Below are positions 35,231 to 46,385 of a stretch of 64,000 nt of DNA, one piece after another. The notes below the pieces were generated by a model. The model was given only the letters and a program-made list of their open reading frames with translations. It made no database searches and had not been told where the DNA came from. Position 1 is the stretch's first letter. Every line of letters begins with the position of its first letter. The DNA is taken from the NCBI RefSeq assembly GCF_043641665.1, contig NC_092199.1:16362649-16426648 (forward strand), written 5' to 3'. The translations under genes and the position numbers were made by a program. The stretch comes from Enoplosus armatus (taxonomy: Eukaryota; Chordata; Actinopteri; Centrarchiformes; Enoplosidae).

Positions 35231-37666
35231 TGCACTGTTGTGTATGACTATATATGTATTGCACTGAAACATTTAAAGAATAAATAATGAGGTAGTATAT
35301 GGATACTATATATGTAACATATTTATTCTATGCGATACAACAGAATAAGACAAAGACAACTACGTGTGTTGAAAGTATGAGTTCAGAAGAAATAAGTCAC
35401 AAGGAAGGAAGACATATGTGCTGTGGTTAACAGCCGGAACATGTTGAGACCTCTAGGCCTCATACTGTGAGGTGAATGGAAACTGTCAACCACCGAGTAC
35501 AGCTGGTGTTCCAAAGGTCCTTGCTACAGAAACGACATTGGGCCGACTGACTCAGAGCGATAACAGCCTCGTGGCCTCGGTTCACGGCTAATTATGAGAA
35601 CCTTGATCCCGTCTCCGTTCAAGTAAGCAAGTGACGGGTGATATTAGAAGCTGGTGGTTTGTGTCTGCTGTTGCACTCGCACTGTGAGCGATAATATTAG
35701 CGGCGTTGCTCTGGCAACGGGGTTCGTGGTTACAGCAAAAAAAATGGTGCAGTTACAGGAAATTCGTGAAGGTCAGAGGGTTTAAACCTTTTTACAAAAA
35801 AAAAAAAAACCCAAAACAAAGTTTCACAGCAGAGTGTTGTCGCTTCTGATACTTTTCTTCAGCCGTGTGGGTGAGCAGGTCCTTTTTGTATGTGTTTTTG
35901 ATGACTGGTATTTGCATACGTCTGCACCTACGCACACATTTTTACACTTCCCACACTTTTTTTTTTTCCTCCATATTTACCAAAATGGTAGGAGCCACAT
36001 GATCATGCATGCAAACACAGTATCCCATGCACAAACACGTATACGTCCTAGCATTTTGTCAACCGTCTTTAGATTTAGTCTGAGGTCAGTTCTGTCCATT
36101 TTGGTTTTAATTTAAAATGTATCAACATTTTAAATCTTTGTAATAACTCTAGTCTGGTTTTAGTTAAGAAGACTAAATATACCAATATATCGCTATCGAC
36201 CTCAAAAATCCTGTATGGTTGGGCTACAATAAGAAACGCTCACAGTCATTCAGCATAGACAATGTAACGACTTTAAATGTATGAAAAGACATCTGGGATC
36301 AGAGGCGGACAGATGTTCAGTTTTTATCATAAGTATCTGTGCTGTGTCAGATGTGCCGAGGCCCAGGAAGCGTCTGACGGAGCTCATGTTGAAGACGGCC
36401 CTGGAGATCCCGGGAGAGGAGGAGCGGGAGAGGCGAAACAAGGCCACCCGCACCTGGGCCTTGCGTTTCTTCCGGAGCCCCGTTGAGATCCTGGCCGACC
36501 CCGGCCGCAACAGAGCTGCCGGCATCCGGCTGGCGATCAACAGGCTGGAGGTAAAAACAGGATTTGGATTTTAAAAAGTCCCTCGTGTAGCCATGTGCAG
36601 CATTGAAGCATGATTTAAAAACTGGTTACCTCTGTGGGACCAGGGCTCAGGCGAGGGAGCCCGGGCTGTGCGCACTGGAGAGGTGGAGGACGTGACCTGC
36701 GGCCTGGTCATCAGCAGCATCGGCTACAAGAGCCTCCCCATCGACCCATCGGTGCCGTTTGACTCCCGCAAAGCCGTCGTTCCGAACAACATGGGCCGCG
36801 TTCAACAAGCTGCAGGTGCTCAGTAAATACCATAAAGACCAAAACCACTTGGCAAGCCAAATGTTTTCTAAGAAAACTGAAAGGATTTAGTGAATCCATC
36901 TGTCTTTCCAGGTCTGTATTGCAGTGGCTGGCTGAAAACAGGCCCCACTGGGGTGATAGCCACCACGATGAACAACAGTTTTGACACCGCGCGATCCGTG
37001 ACGGAGGACATGGAGTCGGGAACGTTGGATGTATCTGCAGCCAAGCCTGGTTCACAAAGCGTCAGTGCTCTGCTGGAAAAGAGAGGTACTCGACTGTCCC
37101 TTTTGGTTGTTTCGTCACCTTCTGTGGAGACCGGGTTATTTGACCTGCGATTTTTTATTTTTTTTTATTATTTTTTTTATGAATGGCCAATGGTTTCAAG
37201 TCATTTCACAGTACTGTGCCTAGAAATGCAGCAATGCACCAACAGAAGGCAGTGAAGAAGACTTCTGGCAAGTAAACATGGATGTAAACAGTACAGGTTT
37301 TCACAGGTTCCAAAAATTTTTCCTGCCAACGCTTAAATGGAAACAAAAACAAAAGGTTGCGTCACAGCTGCAAACTGTTCAACGAGACACTTTTAATGAG
37401 GTGCCTCACATCTAAAAACTGGTTCGACACGACCAAAAGTTCACACTTCTGAGGTCAGATCCAGTGTGTGTGTGTGTGAATGCCGCGAAGGTGTCTGTTC
37501 TAAAACCAGCGCTTATTGTGTTTTACGGCCTGCAGGAGTGACGCCGGTGATTTTCTCCGACTGGGAGAAGATTGACGGTGTGGAGATGAGGAGGGGCGAA
37601 GCCGCCGGAAAACCCAGAGAAAAACTACTGAGCGTGGAGGAAATGCTGCAGGTGGCTCGAAAGTGA
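29975..37666 (+). CDS. fdxr: Ferredoxin reductase (adrenodoxin reductase), mitochondrial
   Basis: FAD enzyme passing electrons from NADPH to ferredoxin for steroid hydroxylation and Fe-S cluster assembly in mitochondria. Twelve coding exons: 29975-30056, 30468-30571, 31757-31852, 32995-33117, 33236-33349, 33498-33599, 34232-34339, 34742-34826, 36351-36550, 36644-36815, 36912-37085 and 37536-37666. All are GT-AG and in phase, giving 496 aa (human 491). The start [14 protein letters not shown], rich in Ser/Arg/Lys and lacking acidic residues, fits a mitochondrial presequence. Motifs: FAD site [40 protein letters not shown], the second nucleotide fold [50 protein letters not shown], and C-terminal [20 protein letters not shown] and [15 protein letters not shown]. 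An in-frame ATG 27 nt upstream also exists. The long intron 34827-36350 holds a LINE tail and a TA repeat. Confidence 0.96.
30572..31756 (+). other. fdxr intron 2
   Basis: AT-rich intron without further exons or recognisable repeats. The short reading frames here have no coding character. Confidence 0.6.
34470..34530. repeat. (CA)n microsatellite in an fdxr intron
   Basis: CA run with a few AA interruptions. Confidence 0.85.
34952..35155. repeat. LINE 3'-tail-type fragment in an fdxr intron
   Basis: Begins aatcagaatcagaaatactt followed by taatgatccatggggggga, the same tail type as at 12155-12200, in the same plus-strand sense. There is no coding part. It runs into a TA microsatellite. Confidence 0.65.
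35164..35226. repeat. (TA)n microsatellite
   Basis: About 31 TA units following a GT run at 35155-35163, directly after the LINE tail fragment. Confidence 0.95.
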
Positions 37667-37967
37667 CTGAAGACGAGGAGCTGTTTACAGGTGAAGACTC
37701 TGGACACTGAGTGGGGACCTTAGTGACTGAGCACAGAGAAGAAGTGGCTCAACATGGACGTTATTCAAATTGTACACGTAGTTTACCTCTAAATCCTGTT
37801 ACACTAACCTCAAAAGACAGGACTAATGAAGTTAATGTGTACTGTAAATTACTCTATATATGAATGTTAAAGAGCAAAATCTATGTGGTGACTGAAATAT
37901 GTTTTTACTTTTAATACACTCACGCTTCATGTAATGATCTTTACCATCTTGAATATCTTTTATACTA

Positions 37968-37973
37968 AATAAA
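37968..37973 (+). terminator. Poly(A) signal of fdxr
   Basis: AATAAA about 300 nt after the fdxr stop codon. Confidence 0.7.
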
Positions 37974-38573
37974 ATGTGGCTTGTTTCGTTCATTCTTTTA
38001 GTAGCATCTCCCACTGCTGCAATTCTAAACATTCCCTACTATCAATTTCATGTCCTACAGTAAATTATTCTGGATCATGATTATTTTTACTCTTTGTGAC
38101 AGGGATATTTAATCACTTTTCTTTTTCTTTTTTACTTTGCCGCACGGTCACTGGAAAAGTCATTATTCCTAAAGGGTCTTGACGGGGACAAAAAGGCTTC
38201 ACAATAAAGTGACATTTTTATAGGCCAGTACAATCAATTTGCTGTCCATGTGCACTCTCTCGTACACTACACGAAAGACATGTCTCCGAATTCCCACCCA
38301 TATTTATAGCCTTACTTTTAAGATTTGGAAACGATTTCCAAGTGTTTCTGGAGCTTTTTATTCTATTCTAGTTGGCCTATTTGAATATATTACATAGGCG
38401 CACATTACACATGTTGTATACATTTCACCTTGTTAAATATCACGTTTTTGTTGTAACAATTCTCCTGCCAGTGTGTCCCCCATTTCATGGTGCTCACTCC
38501 TAGCTGGGCCGGAGTTCAAAGAGCCCCAGGATGGCCCAATGTTAGGCCCTCGATTTCAATGGAGTCTGATATT

Positions 38574-38613
<40 letters not shown>

Positions 38614-39230
38614 TGGCCTTGTGTTGGCATTTCTTAGTCCTTTGTTTACTGTTAAAACACATCGGTGAGCCACACTGTTGCACTGGGTGAAATTCTCCTT
38701 CAGTCACATCCACTGTAATTTATAGTGGAAAAAAAAATAAATAAAAGTCCTTCCTAAATGCATAGTTTCCTCCTGTTTGAGTGACCTTTACTGAACTACA
38801 GTGACCAGTTTGTTTTTTATATAAATAAAAGTCTACATTCGTGACCCGCTTTTGAAAGCATTCAGTGGGCATTAAGACCCCATTTTAAGACGAAAAGACT
38901 GACCAATGCCATTGGTTTCAGGCAAATTTATGGAATTTGTGTGACTGACAAAAAGACTCATGAAAGGCGATTTAAGACGTTTCAAAACTTAAAGCAGGAA
39001 TACAAAGAAAATGTAGTGTGGGATACTAAAACAAAATAAGCACATCCGGGCAGGTGGAATTCATACAACTGGCTCTTCGGCTTCAACTCAAAATGCTCCC
39101 GATTTAAAGTGCGTCACACTTGAATGTGAAACTATACAAGGTTTCACAAGAAATCATAGGCGTATTTGTGCCATTTAACCTATGTACTAATCTCAGGGGG
39201 GAAGAAAGGAAACAAATATCAGTTAAGATT
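37974..39230. other. Convergent intergenic region between fdxr and the repeat glycoprotein gene
   Basis: No exon. A poly-T tract at about 38577-38607 looks like the A tail of an old retroposed sequence on the minus strand. Nothing else could be supported. Confidence 0.4.
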
Positions 39231-39236
39231 TTTATT
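39231..39236 (-). terminator. Poly(A) signal of the repeat glycoprotein gene
   Basis: TTTATT (AATAAA on minus) 91 nt after the stop codon. Confidence 0.65.
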
Positions 39237-39326
39237 TAAAGCAGAGACATAAAAACTGGACACATGCAGAAACATCTTAGATGCAAAATGAACTCTTGCA
39301 TGGTTCCTCAAACCTTGTCCCATACT

Positions 39327-41791
39327 TTAATCGCCTTTCAATGTGACCGTGTGAGACGCTGATGTGAGCACAGTAGCCTTTGTGGTCTGTTCTGGGGTCC
39401 CAAGGGATGAGTCAGGACCTGGGACTGCATTTGCTGCAGCACCCTCAGGTGCCCCCTCCATGGCTTCACGAACAGCTTCTTTAACGCTAGTCAGGTTGTT
39501 GCTGGCCGTCCCGTTCAGGAGGTGGGCGCGGTCGCGGTCGTTGGCCGTCCCGTTCAGGTCGTTGGCCGTCGCGTTCAGGAGGTGGTCGCGGTCGTTGGCT
39601 GTCGCGTTCAGGGCGTTGGCAGTCGCGTTCAGGAGGTGGTCGCGGTCGTTGGCCGTCGCGTTCAGGAGGTGGTCGCGGTCGTTGGCCGTCGCGTTCAGGT
39701 CGTTGACCGTCCCGTTCAGGAGGTGGTCGTGGTCGCGGTCGTTGGCCGTCGCGTTCAGGAGGTGGTCGCGGTCGTTGGCCGTCCCGTTCAGGTCGTTGGC
39801 CGTCCCGTTCAGGAGGTGGTCGCGGTCGTTGGCCGTCCCGTTCAGGTCGTTGGCCGTCCCGTTCAGGAGGTGGTCGCGGTCGTTGGCCGTCCCGTTCAGG
39901 TCGTTGGCAGTCGCGTTCAGGAGGTGGTCGCGGTCGTTGGCCGTCCCGTTCAGGTCGTTGGCCGTCCCGTTCAGGAGGTGGTCGCGGTCGTTGGCAGTCG
40001 CGTTCAGGTCGTTGGCCGTCCCGTTCAGGAGGTGGTCGCGGTCGTTGGCCGTCCCGTTCAGGTCGTTGGCCGTCCCGTTCAGGAGGTGGTCGCGGTCGTT
40101 GGCCGTCCCGTTCAGGTCGTTGGCCGTCCCGTTCAGGAGGTGGTCGTGGTCGCGGTCGTTGGCCGTCCCGTTCAGGAGGTGGTCGCGGTCGTTGGCCGTC
40201 CCGTTCAGGTCGTTGGCAGTCGCGTTCAGGAGGTGGTCGCGGTCGTTGGCAGTCGCGTTCAGGTCGTTGGCCGTCCCGTTCAGGAGGTGGTCGCGGTCGT
40301 TAGCCGTCCCGTTCAGGAGGTGGTCGCGGTCGTTGGCCGTCCCGTTCAGGTCGTTGGCCGTCCCGTTCAGGAGGTGGTCGTGGTCGCGGTCGTTGGCCGT
40401 CCCGTTCAGGAGGTGGTCGCGGTCGTTGGCCGTCCCGTTCAGGTCGTTGGCAGTCGCGTTCAGGAGGTGGTCGCGGTCGTTGGCAGTCCCGTTCAGGTCG
40501 TTGGCCGTCCCGTTCAGGAGGTGGTCGCGGTCGTTAGCCGTCCCGTTCAGGAGGTGGTCGCGGTCGTTGGCCGTCCCGTTCAGGTCGTTGGCAGTCGCGT
40601 TCAGGAGGTGGTCGCGGTCGTTGGCAGTCGCGTTCAGGTCGTTGGCCGTCCCGTTCAGGAGGTGGTCGCGGTCGTTGGCCGTCCCGTTCAGGTCGTTGGC
40701 AGTCCCGTTCAGGAGGTGGTCGTGGTCGCGGTCGTTGGCCGTCCCGTTCAGGTCGTTGGCAGTCGCGTTCAGGAGGTGGTCGCGGTCGTTGGCCGTCCCG
40801 TTCAGGTCGTTTGCAGTCCTGTTCAGGAGGTGGTTCGGGGGCTTTGGTACGAGCTTCAGGTGGCCAACTGATGCCTCAGCTTCCACTTCATTGGTTTCCA
40901 GTTGTACTGAAAGACATTTGAGTAAACAATTTAGAACTAAAAGAAAGTCTGGACTTCGACACTGCTGAGAGAATTCACTGCCAAGATTTTAACCAAAAAA
41001 AAAAAAAAAAAAAAAAAAAAAAGCAAAAACTTGCCCCAGAAGACCAGTCCAGTTGGTTTTACTACAAACTGGCAGAACAAATTGAGTTGAGTTCTCACTG
41101 CATCCATGCCATCATAGTATGCATGTGTACTATAATGCAATTGTTTGCATGATTTTGAGTAGACAAATCCACTGTATACTTGACTTTGCATGATCAGTGT
41201 AGACTTCCGGCAATTAAAAGCCCGACAAAGCATTGCATTGAATTCGCCACATTGTGAGGCAAAGAACCAAAAAGGATCTGCCTTTTTGCCAGTAGGGTGT
41301 CACAGAAGCTGCTCACCTTCTTTAGCATCTTGCTGCAACATGGACTCCATTGACTGGAGAAGTGAGAAGGCCTTCTGTATGGAGATCTCATTGGGGGACA
41401 GAGCTGCAGAACATGAGAAGTTAAGTTAGCATCAGAACATAGCTCTGCAGAGACTCTGTTCACAAACGCGAGCGCTTACCTCTCGCTCTCCTCTGCAGCC
41501 CATCATCACGTCTTTCATTTGTTCCATCAACCGGCAAACAAGAGCCTACATGAACCGAGCACTTGCTGTTAATCAAAATGTTTGACGGCACAACAGGTCA
41601 CCCACACAGCTAGATGATGAAACAAATGTTCAAAAGTTAAGGCAAGGCATACGCTAGTGGCCAAAAACATACATTTGCTACACTACAACACAACACATGC
41701 TTCCAACAGAAGGAATATAAAAACCTTTGGCGAGCCAAGCCGCCAGCACGCAAATAAGCAGGCCTCCAACAGCTCCCATTGCTTCAGTCAT
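39327..41791 (-). CDS. Secreted, densely N-glycosylated tandem-repeat protein, hyosophorin-like
   Basis: Four exons, 41725-41791, 41480-41545, 41317-41403 and 39327-40906, phase-consistent, give 599 aa. Exon 1 encodes a signal peptide (MTEAMGAVGGLLICVLAAWL); exon 2 a short propeptide ending LQRRAR, a furin-like site; exon 3 a helical segment (PNEISIQKAFSLLQSMESML). Exon 4 is mostly tandem repeats, then a unique Ala/Thr-rich tail starting SVKEAVREAMEG and ending HTVTLKGD. The repeat unit is HLL-N-G/A-T-ANDL-N-G/A-T-ANDRD (18 aa). A short form lacks ANDLNGT (11 aa) and a long form has an extra DH (20 aa). By hand count there are about 27 units and 48 N-X-T sequons. Fish hyosophorins, egg cortical-alveolus glycoproteins cut into glycopeptides at fertilisation, share this design; that link is inference. 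A secreted mucin-like mucus protein is the alternative. The exon 1 donor (G|GTTTTT) is poor. Confidence 0.7.
39500..40840 (-). repeat. Coding minisatellite, 54/33/60-bp units
   Basis: About 1.34 kb of near-identical units built on gttggccgtcccgttcagg with ggtggtcgcggtc spacers (plus-strand view). It is GC-rich in AT-rich surroundings. Most differences are single bases (ccc/gcg giving NGT/NAT, and ggc c/a synonymous), so the array looks recently homogenised. Long frames also stay open on the plus strand purely because of the period. Confidence 0.95.
40996..41022. repeat. Poly-A tract in intron 3 of the repeat glycoprotein gene
   Basis: About 27 A. On the transcript it is a T tract about 90 nt upstream of the acceptor of the repeat exon. 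Confidence 0.85.
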
Positions 41792-41827
41792 CAAGGGAAA
41801 GTGCAACCTGGGCCACATTGGCAGGCT

Positions 41828-41836
41828 TTAAAATAA
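41828..41836 (-). promoter_or_regulatory. TATA-like box of the repeat glycoprotein gene
   Basis: On the minus strand the stretch reads TTATTTTAAA, about 40 nt upstream of the start codon. This suggests a tissue-specific TATA promoter with a very short 5' UTR. Inference from position and base composition. Confidence 0.4.
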
Positions 41837-42019
41837 GGGCCGTGATGCCGGTGACACGGCTGATGCTGATCAGCTCTAATTGGCTCTCTAATTGCCCCCC
41901 TCCCCTGAACTGCTACAACAATCTGATTTGATTTGACAGCTGTAGTTACTAATTGCTTATTAAATTTGACATAAAACTAGAATAAGAGTCTACAGCCATG
42001 CCTCTTTCAGGCTGATCTG

Positions 42020-42470
42020 AGCACAATTTTTTTTTACCATGTTCACCATCTTAGCTTAGTATGTTAGCATGCTAGTATTCGCTAATTCTCACTAAACACA
42101 AAGTACAGCCGATGCTGGTGGGAACGTCGTTATGTTTTGTGGGTATTTGGTCATAAACCAAAGTAACCAAAGTTTTTTTTTTGACCAGATGGTGGCACCA
42201 GAGGAAAAGGCAGGGGATCAGCAAAGTTGTTGGAGGGCATTGTCACTATGGATATCTGTGCCAATCCATCCAGTAGAAGTTGAGATATTTCACAGGCTAA
42301 GTGAAAACTTTGACCTGCTGGTGGCGCTAACAGGTCAGAGGGTCACTGAAGTCTTCGGGATGTATCCTCTGGGGGCGCTGTGGAGCAAATTTCATTGCAA
42401 TTCATCTAAAAGTTGTTGAGATATTCCGGTCTGGGCCGACAGACTATGCTGGGATTGATGTTAGGTCAGC
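42020..42470. repeat. Teleost dispersed repeat (gatggtggca..ccatccagtagaagttgagata family), copy 1
   Basis: Blocks in order: ttagcatgctagtattcgct, aaacacaaagtacagccgat, tatttggtcataaaccaaag, gaccagatggtggcaccaga, gttgagatatttcacaggc, then a second internal round with gctggtggcgctaacag and gttgttgagatattccggtc. It is a common teleost repeat. A shorter relative is at 63370-63500. Confidence 0.75.
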
Positions 42471-42872
42471 AACCTCCATGTACTAGTTAGTAGAGATGGG
42501 AAGATGAAGGCTAATGAAGCTTTGGGGCTTCCTTTCTGTTCGTGGTGAAAAAAAATCAAAAAGATGTGGTAAAAGATGTGTGAAGCTTCGGTGCTTCAAA
42601 CTCTGCAAGCGCAGTGACACCTGGTGGTTTTTACCAAACGTACAGCAGCCATTCAAGACTGCGGCCCAAAGCACGACAACGCCTCACTGATTTCAGTTTC
42701 AGTCTCATGTGGGTGCAATACAAGTCAGAGAAGCCTGCGCGTTGTTTATTAAATCTGTAATGCTCAGAAGTGCTGCAGTAAACTAATAAACTAATAGACA
42801 TACGATCAAACAGGGCCAAACATAACACTAAACAGAGGTAAATAACTCAGTCTCAGTACAGTTGAAAAATGC
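42471..42872. other. Intergenic sequence upstream of mrpl38 3' end
   Basis: No exon or clear repeat recognised. Confidence 0.35.
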
Positions 42873-42878
42873 TTTATT
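42873..42878 (-). terminator. Poly(A) signal of mrpl38
   Basis: TTTATT (AATAAA on minus) about 80 nt after the stop codon. Confidence 0.7.
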
Positions 42879-42958
42879 ATTTTAACATAAATATGCCAGA
42901 CAGACCTACACGTTTGCAAAGAAATCTGTTTTCTCAACTCTGAGCGCATGTCTCATAA

Positions 42959-45900
42959 TCAGTATATTCCATAGGTGTGCTCCTTTCCATCTCTGTATCT
43001 GTCCAGGTAGCGTAGGGGCTGTCCATGAGGGTACCTGACCTGTGGAGGGTGGTACACTGGAGGGCGGATGAACTCAAACACCGGCTCCCTCATGTCTGCA
43101 AGAAGGAGACAACAACGGACGGGCTTCGTTATTAACAGACAGGCAATTGTCGCACACATCTAGGAAGGATGAAGAAAGTTGCACGTCTGTTCTCAAATCA
43201 AAGTCACGAGATCAGCAACACCGAACTCGCAAGTGTGTTCACGTTTGTGACTCACTGAGTGTGTTGTGGAACGTGTCGGTGACGGATTCATCCCACTGGC
43301 ACTGGAAGAAGGCCAGGCCTGCAGGTGTCATGTTGTCCTGGTGCTTTCTGTAGAAATCCATCGTCTTAAATGTACGATCCACCAGAGAATGGCTAGGGAG
43401 GAGAGACGCGACATGATTAGTGTCTTTGATACGGAAGCCATTTTATAAGTCTGATCTAAGTTGTTTTCGCTCCTGTGTTTATTATCATTTTTCTACAGAG
43501 CCCCTAAAGTCCTGCTTTATCTGGTGTTTGTTGTTGTAATACTAATTCTGGCCACAAGAGACTGAAGTGCAGAACCACTCCATGTTCTAAATAGGACTAC
43601 AAGCCCCTCTGAGGCTCACTAACTCACATGTCACATATTTGAGCAGAGCCAGGCTAGCTGTTTCCCCCTGCTCTCAGTCTCTACGCTAAGCTAAGCTAAC
43701 CAGCGGTTGACTGTAGCTTCATATTTAGCCATACGTCTTCGCATCCAACTCTCAAAACGTGAAACTATTACTTTAAGTTTCCATTTATCACTTATTGCCA
43801 GATAATCTGTCACTTCCTCGGGCAGAACCTTTGTTTTGGTGGATGAGGCTAAAACCACATGCTGATCACTGCACAAGATTTTATTTGGAAAACCAAGCTA
43901 ACAGGAAAAGCTCTATTTGAGCACTCATTTCATACAATAAACGCAAATAATAGTAAGAGGCATCAGCTTCCTGTCTGTATGTTGGATGTACTGCTCACCA
44001 TGGCGACGGCCTGACATCCTCCTGGAAGTTGATGGGTCCCTCCTGCTTGAAGAGGACATAGACGTAGCGGTGGAAGCCCGTTCCTCTGGCAGGGAGGGGG
44101 GGCAGGTAGTGACACAGCTCCTCTCCGGCCTGCACTGCTCCACCTGGTATGTTCCCCCTACGGAAACACAGGTCATTCGAGGTTGTAGCAGCTTAAACAT
44201 TTTAAACCTCCCTGTAAAAAGCAACTTGGTCAACATGTGTCGCTGTTTAATGCGCTCTATAAATAAGAGCACAGCTGACTTGAAGTACTCACACTAGCCA
44301 GTGGACGTATTCTGCCTCTTTATCCAGGAGATGCTCGTCTGAAAGAGATGATCAGTTATTTTAGACCTAAAAAAAAAGGCAGCATGGAAAGTGGCTGATT
44401 ATCACAAGCTAGGGACCCAGTGCCTCCTGGGAAAGCTGATGCTGACCTGGACAGGTGAGCAGAAGAGTCCACAGGGAGCCCTCCTCCGCAGCGAAGCTGA
44501 CCTGAGGGACAGATGCCGCCTGAAGGAAAAAAAGCACAGCAAAGAAAAGGCATCAAGGTGGACAAAGGGCAGAGACGTTGATGTGGTCTTGACGCTCAGA
44601 ATATCAATTACAGAGCTAGATTAGGACACTGTAGAACGTCCATTCCTTTAACGTACTCCAGTAGGTGTCAGCCGATTCCCATAATGCACTTGACCACCGT
44701 TTTCCTGGCTGTAGCAGATGTGGAGTGAGACTTGAGGTAGAAAGTAGGCCATGGGGAAGAGGTCTCTGAAGACTCCATAGTGGTCTGCCAGTCTCTTTAT
44801 GTGAAACGGACCGCTGCTCTTCTCCCAGGTTTCCTGCACTCGATCCAGAGGGATCTTAACTGTGTGTGTGGAGGAGGAGGAGGAGGAGAGAGAAGCGTCA
44901 CTCCACCACAGAGTAAGCAAATTATCAACGGGAAGTTCAAGAATGCCGTGGGAGCTTACAAGTGCGCAGGCGAGACGCCCTCTCCAGCTCGACGTTCTTC
45001 TTGTTGTCCTTCATCACCCGCCTCCTCTCCCTCACTTCATTGGTCCTGCCGGGTCGATAGTACGGCAAGCCAATGTCCACGCGCTCGGCTCCTGCGACAA
45101 AGCAGACGAGACAAAATGACAACCCTTGGCCAGGCGTTTTCACACCACTGGGGGGGTGGGGGTGACCACGGTCAACAGTTAGCTTCCTCCATTGTTTCTC
45201 ACCATGCTCGGGATCAGCCTTCTCCACATAGCTCCTGTAGGTCTTCCACCAGGCGGCCTTGTTCCTCGCCTCCTCAGCTTGTCTGAAGTACCGAGTGTAG
45301 CTGCGATACTTCTCTAATGACTCCAGCTTTTCAACATCAATCTCCTCGTTCGGCATTGGACCCAGAGGAGGGATGCGCCTGCAGAGGAATGCTGTTACGT
45401 GGAAACAGTTAGTTAGTTACATAGCTTAAAAAAATGTTTGCCATGCTGTTTATTCCTGCCATTACACATCATTGTCATTTGTTTAGATTGTCCACACGCA
45501 TCCTTCTCTTACAGTGATTGTGGGCCAGATTGATTTGTATTTGAATGATTACAATTTTGTAAATTGATTTGTTTATATATTCTGTAATTGTTTTGTTTTT
45601 TTTACAGTGTCAGTGCCATTTAATTTTTACATTTATTTATTCCCTGCTTTTGGTCTGATTTCTCCTATACTCCCTGTCTTGTAATGTTATTGTTCACTTG
45701 ATAAAGTTGTTGGGGGGGGGGGGGGGGGGGGGGGTTTGACCACCTCAAAGTCAGTAGGTTGGGCTAACTAAAGGACATGTGAACCATTCAAATATTAGTT
45801 GTTCGTCAAGTCATACGTGACGAATTTACATACATTTTCCTCTCATCATTTCAGCACACTAATAACTAATAAATACACTCAGTACATAAAGCAGCACTTG

Positions 45901-46385
45901 TTTCACCTTTCATGTTTGGTTCTCCTCATATTTCCTCAAACCCATAGTAGGAACTAATGCTCAAAATAATGACATTTTTATTGTCAGTGGTAACCGATAT
46001 GTGAGATGGATAACCCCAATCAGTGCTGACGCTATTACTATTCTTGAGCTGGGTCACGTATCGTGTTCTTAAGAAATGTCTCTCTTTGCCAACAATTGCA
46101 CCACTAAGTTCACATTTAATTCGCATATTTCTCTATGGAGTAACGTGTAGCGACGTGTCTCTCTCCACAGAGGAGGAGAGCATGTAACAGGGGTCGTCTG
46201 CCTCAGACGGATCTATCCTTACATACACAGGCTTCCTGAAGCCCGGGCACGAAGTTCCTAAACGTGAGCCCAATATAATTTAACAATATCGTTACAATAC
46301 CTGTTGTGACAAATGTCCTCGCATTATTGACCCCTAAATCTGTACCACTTCGCAAGGTAGCGGCGCAAACCGTGCGCAGCGCCAT
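42959..46385 (-). CDS. mrpl38: Mitochondrial ribosomal protein L38 (PEBP-fold)
   Basis: Large-subunit mitoribosomal protein, located at the central protuberance, with a phosphatidylethanolamine-binding-protein-like fold. Nine exons, all in phase: 46301-46385, 45203-45391, 44960-45091, 44657-44859, 44447-44519, 44293-44338, 43999-44157, 43256-43392 and 42959-43095, giving 386 aa (human 380). The start [20 protein letters not shown] fits a mitochondrial presequence. It continues [91 protein letters not shown] and [19 protein letters not shown]. For exon 2, the acceptor 13 nt upstream of a more obvious AG keeps the frame (AFLCRRIPP). The gene is head to head with trim65, as neighbours in human 17q25. 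Confidence 0.95.
43480..43780. repeat. Teleost dispersed repeat, TTAGCTTAGC family (copy 2)
   Basis: Contains gagcagagccaggctagctg, ttcccc and acgctaagctaagctaacca. It is in the opposite sense to 6590-6760 and lies in an mrpl38 intron. Confidence 0.65.
45712..45734. repeat. Homopolymer G23 in mrpl38 intron 1
   Basis: 23 consecutive G, within the 900-bp first intron. Confidence 0.9.

Noticed and set aside
39500..40840. Direct repeats that might suggest a CRISPR array
   Set aside because: There are no unique spacers; spacer and repeat are one coding unit, and the DNA is eukaryotic.
39364..40968. Long plus-strand open frames (534 and 449 codons) through the repeat array, reading RSLAVPFRRWSRS- and VVGRPVQEVVAV-type repeats
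   Set aside because: They arise because the repeat period is a multiple of three and has no stop in these frames. Only the minus-strand frame has a signal peptide, in-phase exons, a promoter-like box and a poly(A) signal.
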